64,000 bases of DNA from Streptomyces sp. NBC_00670 (lineage in GTDB: Bacteria > Actinomycetota > Actinomycetes > Streptomycetales > Streptomycetaceae). The first letter of the stretch is position 1. Every line of letters starts with the position of its first letter. Location of the stretch: contig NZ_CP109017.1 in the NCBI RefSeq assembly GCF_036226765.1, positions 2,123,501 to 2,187,500 of the forward strand. The letters run 5' to 3'. Below the pieces are notes generated by a model, which saw only the letters and a list, made by a program, of their open reading frames with translations, was not told the DNA's origin and did no database searches. The position numbers were made by a program, and so were the translations under genes. Below are positions 59,774-64,000 of this stretch, piece by piece.

Positions 59774-61191
59774 GTGGCCCTGCTTTCGCGGTCGGGGTCG
59801 TCGGGGGCGGGGACGGAGACGGGGGGAGAAGCGGGAGCGGGGCGGGCGGCGGCCGCCCGCGCCGGGGAACGGCCGCCGTGCGCGGCCCGGGCCATCGCCT
59901 CGCGGTAGTGGGCCACCGTGCCGTGTGCCGCGCGCGCCCAGGTGAAGTGCCGCAGCACGCGGTCGCGGCCGGCCGCGCCGAGCCGGGCCCGCAGCTCCGG
60001 GTCGCCCAGCAGACGGGCCAGCGCGGTGGCGAGGGCGCCCGGATCGCCGGGCGGCACGGCCAGGCAGGTCTCGCCGTCGGGTCCGGCGACCTCCGGGATC
60101 GCCCCGCCGGTGGTGGCCACCAGCGGCGTCCCCGTCGCCATGGCCTCCGCCGCCGGCAGCGAGAACCCCTCGTACAGCGAGGGCACGCACGCCACCTCGG
60201 CCGACCGCACCAGGTCGACGAGTTCGGCGTCCGAGATGCCCTTGGCGAACTCGACGGCGCCCTCGACGCCGTACCGTTCCATCGCCTGCGCCACCGGCCC
60301 CTCCTCGGGCCGCTTGCCGACGACGACGAGGTGGGCGCCGGGGTGTTCGGCGCGCACCTTGGCCAGCGCCTCGACGAGGAACACCAGGCCCTTGAGCGGC
60401 ACGTCCGCGCTGGAGGTGGTGACGATCCGGCCGGGCACCTTGGCGACGGAGGCGTCCGGCGCGAACAGGTCGGTGTCGGCGCCGATGTGCACGACGTGCA
60501 CCCTCTCCCGCCGTACGCCGAGGTGCTCGACGATCTCCTGCTGGGAGGAGCCGGAGACGGTGAGCACGGACGGCAGCCGCCGCGCGACCCGCTTCTGCAT
60601 CCGCGTGAAGCCGTACCAGCGGCGTACCGAGGCGCGGCGCTGCCATCCCTCGGCGGCGTCCAGCTCCAACTGCCGGTCGACGGTGATGGGGTGGTGGATC
60701 GTGGTGACCAGGGGCGCGCCGACATCGCCCAGCAGGCCGTAGCCGAGCGTCTGGTTGTCGTGCACGACGTCGAACTCGCCGCGCCGGGCGCGCAGATGAC
60801 GACGGGCGCGCAGGGAGAAGGTGAGCGGTTCGGGGAAGCCGCCGGTCCACATCGTGCCGACCTCGAGGGCGTCGATCCAGTCCCGGTACTCGTCCCGCTT
60901 CGGGGTGCGGAAGGGGTCGGGCTGGCGGTAGAGGTCGAGGCTGGGCAGTTCGGTGAGGGTCGGCCCGTCGGCCCCCTCGTCGAGCACGTCGAGGACGGGG
61001 TAGGGCTGCGCCCCGATGACCTCCACCCGGTGGCCCAGGCGGGCCAGTTCGCGGGAGAGGTGGCGGACGTAGACGCCCTGGCCCCCGCAGAACGGGTTCC
61101 CCTTGTAGGTGAGGAGCGCGATGCTGAGCGGTCGCCCGGCGTCGGCGGCAGGTCCGGGAGGGGAACCCGCCTGACTGGCCTCAGCGGTCAC
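59767..61191 (-). CDS. Glycosyltransferase family 4 protein
   Basis: A 474-residue GT-B enzyme. The N-domain starts with LLTYKGNPFCGGQGVYVRHL, the nucleotide-sugar acceptor loop. The C-domain holds VVGKRPEEGPVAQ and the GT4 EX7E motif in VPSLYEGFSLPAAEAMATG. The tail is Ala/Pro-rich. It is first in a three-gene overlapping operon with a methyltransferase and toroid protein, so a methylated glycoconjugate is the likely product. It is divergent from the cobalamin riboswitch. Confidence 0.9.
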   Translation of the reverse strand: MTAEASQAGSPPGPAADAGRPLSIALLTYKGNPFCGGQGVYVRHLSRELARLGHRVEVIGAQPYPVLDVLDEGADGPTLTELPSLDLYRQPDPFRTPKRDEYRDWIDALEVGTMWTGGFPEPLTFSLRARRHLRARRGEFDVVHDNQTLGYGLLGDVGAPLVTTIHHPITVDRQLELDAAEGWQRRASVRRWYGFTRMQKRVARRLPSVLTVSGSSQQEIVEHLGVRRERVHVVHIGADTDLFAPDASVAKVPGRIVTTSSADVPLKGLVFLVEALAKVRAEHPGAHLVVVGKRPEEGPVAQAMERYGVEGAVEFAKGISDAELVDLVRSAEVACVPSLYEGFSLPAAEAMATGTPLVATTGGAIPEVAGPDGETCLAVPPGDPGALATALARLLGDPELRARLGAAGRDRVLRHFTWARAAHGTVAHYREAMARAAHGGRSPARAAAARPAPASPPVSVPAPDDPDRESRATC

Positions 61192-61382
61192 TCCGGGCCC
61201 CTTCCTGCCTGCGCGGTCCCGCGACCTTACGTCGGGACGATAATCCGGAACAAGTTCAGACTTGATCGTTCAAGAGCCTCCGAATCTACCGGCTGGTAGC
61301 CAGGCTGTGAGCGGTGGCCCGGGTGATTCGCACCACGGCGGACCCGGGCCGTGGTCCCGGGGGCGGGCCGGTACAGTGGCCG

Positions 61383-61500
61383 CGTCGTCATCACGCCCGT
61401 ACGGGGGAAAGCCGGTGCGAATCCGGCGCTGACCCGCAGCCGTATCTCGGTCCACCAGGACCGAGGAGCCGGATTGCCCCGTGCCCGCCGTGACCGGCTC
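61383..61500 (+). promoter_or_regulatory. Cobalamin riboswitch
   Basis: The RNA contains the conserved cobalamin aptamer core: GGGGGAAAGCCGGTGCGAAT (61403-61422), then CCGGCGCTGACCCGCAGCCGT, and the closing GAGCCGGATTGCCCCG. A -10-like TACAGT at 61371-61376 places the RNA start near 61383. The remaining leader (61501-61618) holds GC hairpins that may sequester the GGGAGAGG ribosome site. Vitamin B12 should repress the downstream operon. Confidence 0.9.
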
Positions 61501-61618
61501 AGGTGCGTCGGCCGTCCGCCGGCGTACGACACCGTCGAGGTCTGCGGAGTCGAGCCGCCCGGGAGGTCCGTCCGTCCCGTGCTGCCCGGCGCCCCGCAGG
61601 GAGAGGCACCCGCCGCTC

Positions 61619-62827
61619 ATGTCTGTCCGCCGTTGCGCCACGGCTCTGGCCGCCGTCGCCGTGCTCGGTGCCGGGGCCGCGCCCGCCGTCGCCGCCTCCC
61701 CCTCCCCGTCGCCCTCGGTGGCGCTGCCCTCCGGGCTGTACGGGAGCTCCGACCCCACCTACGACGGCGTCTGGCGGCAGTCCCTCGCCCTGCTCGCGCA
61801 GGACACGGTGGGCGTGAAGCCCGCCGCCAAGGCCGTGGACTGGCTGACCGGGCAGCAGTGCGCGGACGGCGCGTTCGCCGCGTTCCGCGCGGAGCCGTCG
61901 AAGGCGTGCGACGCCAAGACCATGGTCGACACCAACAGCACGGCCGCCGCCGTACAGGCCCTCGTCGCCCTCGGCGGGCACGGCACCGAGGTCGGCAAAG
62001 CCGTGGACTGGCTGACGGACCACAAGAACAAGGACGGCGGCTGGGGTTACTCCCCCGGCGGCGCGAGCGACGCCAACTCGACGTCCGTCGTCATCGGCGC
62101 GCTGACCGCCGCCGGGGAGAAGGACCTCGACGCCTCCTACGACGCCCTGCTCACCTTCTCCCTGCCCTGCGACGGCAAGGGCGAAGGCGCCTTCGCCTTC
62201 CAGCCGGACAAGAAGGGCAGGCTCACCGCCAACGCGGACGCGACCGCCGCCGGTGTCCTCGGCGCGCTCGGCAGGGGCCTCGCCGCCCCGGCGGGCAAGA
62301 AGGCGACCGCCCCCTGCTCCGACACCGGTGACCTCACGCCCGAGCAGGCCGCCGCCAACGGGGCCTCGTACCTCGCCGGGGCGATGGCGAAGGACGGCCA
62401 CCTGATCTCCGCGCTGCCCGGCTCCGCCGATCAGCCCGACTTCGGCAACACCGCCGACGCCGTCGTCGCGCTCGCCGCGCAGGGCGGTGCGGCGCGGGCC
62501 GCGAAGCCGCTCGCCTGGCTGGAGAAGAACTCCGCCGCCTGGGCGAAGCAGAACGGCCCCGCCGCCTACGCCCAGTTGGTCTTCGCCGCCCACGCCACCG
62601 GCACCGACCCGCACGACTTCGGCGGCGAGGACCTCGTCTCGCTCCTCAACGCCACCGGCCCGGCCCCGCAGCACCAGGCGCGGGCGGAGGGGGCCAAGGA
62701 CTCGGCCCAGCAGGGCGACGACAGTGACAGCTACGGCGTCTACTGGTTCGTCGGCGTCTGCCTCGTCGCCGGCATCGGCATGGGCTTCCTGCTCAGCGGC
62801 CGCCGCAAGGCCGGGCAGCAGCCGTGA
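61619..62827 (+). CDS. Exported alpha-toroid protein, intrinsic-factor/transcobalamin-like, B12-regulated
   Basis: A 402-residue secreted protein anchored by a C-terminal helix. The signal peptide is MSVRRCATALAAVAVLGAG with AxA cleavage. Residues ~50-350 repeat helix pairs typical of a toroid: VDWLTGQQCADGAFAAF, DTNSTAAAVQALVALGG, WLTDHKNKDGGWGYSPGG, ANSTSVVIGAL and NADATAAGVLGALG. Human intrinsic factor and transcobalamin share this fold and bind cobalamin. The C-terminus has helix VGVCLVAGIGMGFLLSGRR. It follows a cobalamin riboswitch and precedes a second exported protein and a CbiQ-type permease. Confidence 0.85.
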   Translation: MSVRRCATALAAVAVLGAGAAPAVAASPSPSPSVALPSGLYGSSDPTYDGVWRQSLALLAQDTVGVKPAAKAVDWLTGQQCADGAFAAFRAEPSKACDAKTMVDTNSTAAAVQALVALGGHGTEVGKAVDWLTDHKNKDGGWGYSPGGASDANSTSVVIGALTAAGEKDLDASYDALLTFSLPCDGKGEGAFAFQPDKKGRLTANADATAAGVLGALGRGLAAPAGKKATAPCSDTGDLTPEQAAANGASYLAGAMAKDGHLISALPGSADQPDFGNTADAVVALAAQGGAARAAKPLAWLEKNSAAWAKQNGPAAYAQLVFAAHATGTDPHDFGGEDLVSLLNATGPAPQHQARAEGAKDSAQQGDDSDSYGVYWFVGVCLVAGIGMGFLLSGRRKAGQQP

Positions 62828-63459
62828 GCCGCCGCCGTCGCGCCGCCGTCCTGCTCCTGTCGGCGTTCCTGCTGCTCGCGGGCGCCGGGCAGGCGCGGGC
62901 CGCCGGGTACCGCTACTGGTCCTTCTGGGAGCGCGACGGCGACCACTGGACGTACGCCACACAGGGCCCCTCCCTCGCCCGCCCCGCCGACGGGGACGTG
63001 CAGGGGTTCCGGTTCGCGGTGAGCGAGGACTCCGCCGACGCCACGCGGCCGCGCGGGGACGCCGGCTTCGCGGACATCTGCGCGAAGACGCCCGCGCGGG
63101 CGGGCGCGAAGCGGGTCGCCCTCGTCCTCGACTTCGGTACGGCGGCCGACGCGCCCTCCGGCGAGACGCCCCCGGCGCGGCGGGTGGCGTGCGCGCGGGT
63201 GGCACCGGACGCGACGACGGCCGAGGCGCTGGCGTCGGTGGCGGAGCCGTTGCGGTACGACACGAACGCGTTGCTGTGCGCGATCGCCGGTTATCCGCAG
63301 AAGGGGTGCGGGGAGCAGGTCGCGGCGAAGGGTGCGGGCTCGGACGCCGGCACGTCCGACGACGACGGAGGTGGCCCCTCCGTGGGCCTCCTGGCCGGGG
63401 GCGCGGCGATCGTCCTGCTGGCGGCGGCGGGGGTCTGGCAGGCCAGGCGTCGTGGGTGA
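62824..63459 (+). CDS. Exported, membrane-anchored partner protein of unknown function
   Basis: A 211-residue protein with a signal peptide (AAVLLLSAFLLLAGAGQARA) and a C-terminal membrane helix (VGLLAGGAAIVLLAAAGVW) with an Arg-rich tail. The mature domain is aromatic-rich at the start (YRYWSFWERDGDHWTY) and has four Cys that may form two disulfides (DICAK, VACAR, LLCAI, GCGEQ). GTG overlaps the toroid stop (GTGA). I know of no named family. Position suggests it works with the toroid protein on the cell surface in B12 or cobalt capture. Confidence 0.75.
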   Translation: MSRRRRAAVLLLSAFLLLAGAGQARAAGYRYWSFWERDGDHWTYATQGPSLARPADGDVQGFRFAVSEDSADATRPRGDAGFADICAKTPARAGAKRVALVLDFGTAADAPSGETPPARRVACARVAPDATTAEALASVAEPLRYDTNALLCAIAGYPQKGCGEQVAAKGAGSDAGTSDDDGGGPSVGLLAGGAAIVLLAAAGVWQARRRG

Positions 63460-64000
63460 GGGCGGTGATCGTGCCGTGCACCCCGGGGCCTGGTGGGTCT
63501 GGGCCCTTTCCCTCGGGACCGCCGCCACCCGTACCACCAATCCCCTCCTCCTCGCCCTTCTCCTCACCGTCACCGGCTACGTCGTGGCCACCCACCGCAC
63601 CCCCGCCCCCTGGTCCCGCTCCTACGCCGTCTTCCTGCGGCTCGGCCTCGCCGTACTGCTGCTGCGGCTCGCCTTCGCCGTCGTGCTCGGCTCGCCCATC
63701 CCCGGAACGCACACCCTCCTCACCCTCCCCGAGGTGCCGCTCCCGCACTGGGCGCAGGGCATCCGGCTGGGCGGCCGGGTCACCGTCGAGGGCGTGCTGT
63801 TCGCGCTGTACGACGGGCTGAAGCTGGCCACGCTGCTGGTGTGCGTCGGCGCCGCCAACGCCCTCGCCAACCCGGCCCGTCTGCTCAAGTCGCTGCCCGG
63901 CGCGCTGTACGAGACGGGCGTCGCCGTCGTCGTCGCGCTCACGTTCGCGCCGCACCTCATCGCGGACGCCCGGCGGCTGCGCGCGGCCCGCCGGCTGCGG
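63452..64000 (+). CDS. CbiQ-type energy-coupling factor transporter T component, partial
   Basis: About 183 residues of a membrane protein run off the window. Helices are GAWWVWALSLGTAATRTTNP, LLLALLLTVTGYVVAT, SYAVFLRLGLAVLLLRLAF and a later GLKLATLLVCVGAANALANP. The DARRLRAARRLR region marks the start of the Arg-rich coupling motif of T components. It overlaps the previous gene by 8 bases from GTG 63452; GTG 63476 is an alternative. An ABC ATPase (CbiO) should follow. It probably couples B12 or cobalt uptake. Confidence 0.82.
   Translation, partial: MGEGGDRAVHPGAWWVWALSLGTAATRTTNPLLLALLLTVTGYVVATHRTPAPWSRSYAVFLRLGLAVLLLRLAFAVVLGSPIPGTHTLLTLPEVPLPHWAQGIRLGGRVTVEGVLFALYDGLKLATLLVCVGAANALANPARLLKSLPGALYETGVAVVVALTFAPHLIADARRLRAARRLR

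Noticed and set aside
63456..63821. Plus-strand frame starting at GTG 63456
   Set aside because: It gives a Pro/Ser-rich non-membrane sequence. The frame from GTG 63452 gives clear CbiQ helices.

Overview
The window is chromosomal DNA of a Streptomyces or a very close actinomycete relative. The evidence is the very high GC with strong third-position bias, frequent GTG starts, overlapping GTGA/ATGA operons, an AfsR/SARP regulator, paired XRE-DUF5753 and DUF397 genes, a coenzyme F420 enzyme, DtxR/DmdR-type iron boxes, and a single TTA (bldA-type) codon seen among the genes. No tRNA, rRNA, prophage, insertion sequence or CRISPR array was recognised. The one structural RNA gene is rnpB. The order of the eda, histidine phosphatase, zinc-ribbon and Nif3-like genes resembles the SCO2299 area of the S. 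coelicolor core genome.

Layout. 1-4.8 kb: SARP regulator (cut by the window), site-2-protease-like protein, F420:NADP reductase and an MFS exporter. 4.8-8.7 kb: map, iron-boxed heme oxygenase, a rearranged HATPase / truncated Scr1-type regulator / DUF397 locus, and PhzF. 8.8-13.3 kb: efeO-efeB-efeU iron uptake operon behind a second iron box, plus a lipoprotein. 13.3-18 kb: a short Prim-Pol, an Rsm22-family methyltransferase, an aldo/keto reductase with a textbook MerR promoter, and a TetR/SDR pair with two operators. 18-27.9 kb: serine hydrolase, Bcr/CflA exporter, Gfo/Idh/MocA oxidoreductase, PhoD phosphatase, D,D-carboxypeptidase, MacB-type ABC exporter and DoxX. 27.9-31.4 kb: a compact signalling cluster (HATPase with a TTA codon, XRE-DUF5753, DUF397, DUF574 methyltransferase, MazG-like, broken cupin). 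31.3-35.2 kb: an FHA-flavoprotein fusion next to a transmembrane Ser/Thr kinase. 35.4-41.9 kb: DEDDh exonuclease, SDR/MmyB pair, rnpB, EamA/AraC pair, yaaA and eda. 41.9-46.3 kb: a histidine phosphatase that appears to have lost its fused RNase HI domain, zinc-ribbon coiled-coil protein, Nif3-like protein and hypotheticals. 46.3-57.9 kb: MaoC dehydratase, an ABC transporter plus two-component system, two DHA2 MFS exporters (one with an extra carboxypeptidase-regulatory-like domain), methyltransferase, amidase and membrane proteins. 57.9-61.2 kb: glycosyltransferase, methyltransferase and alpha-toroid operon. 61.4-64 kb: a cobalamin riboswitch controlling a secreted toroid protein, a second exported protein and an ECF-type CbiQ permease (cut by the window).

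How the genes work together. Iron is a clear theme: heme oxygenase would release iron from heme and EfeOBU would import it, and both carry iron-box-like sites. Several regulator/target pairs carry a visible operator (MerR site/AKR, TetR/SDR, MmyB/SDR, eda). The most novel-looking units are the B12-riboswitch operon with an intrinsic-factor-like exported protein, the kinase/FHA-flavoprotein pair, the bldA-linked HATPase/Scr1 cluster, the deletion remnant of RNase HI, and an EamA reading frame that runs into the 5' part of rnpB. Function calls rest on motifs and domain logic read by eye; no database search was run.
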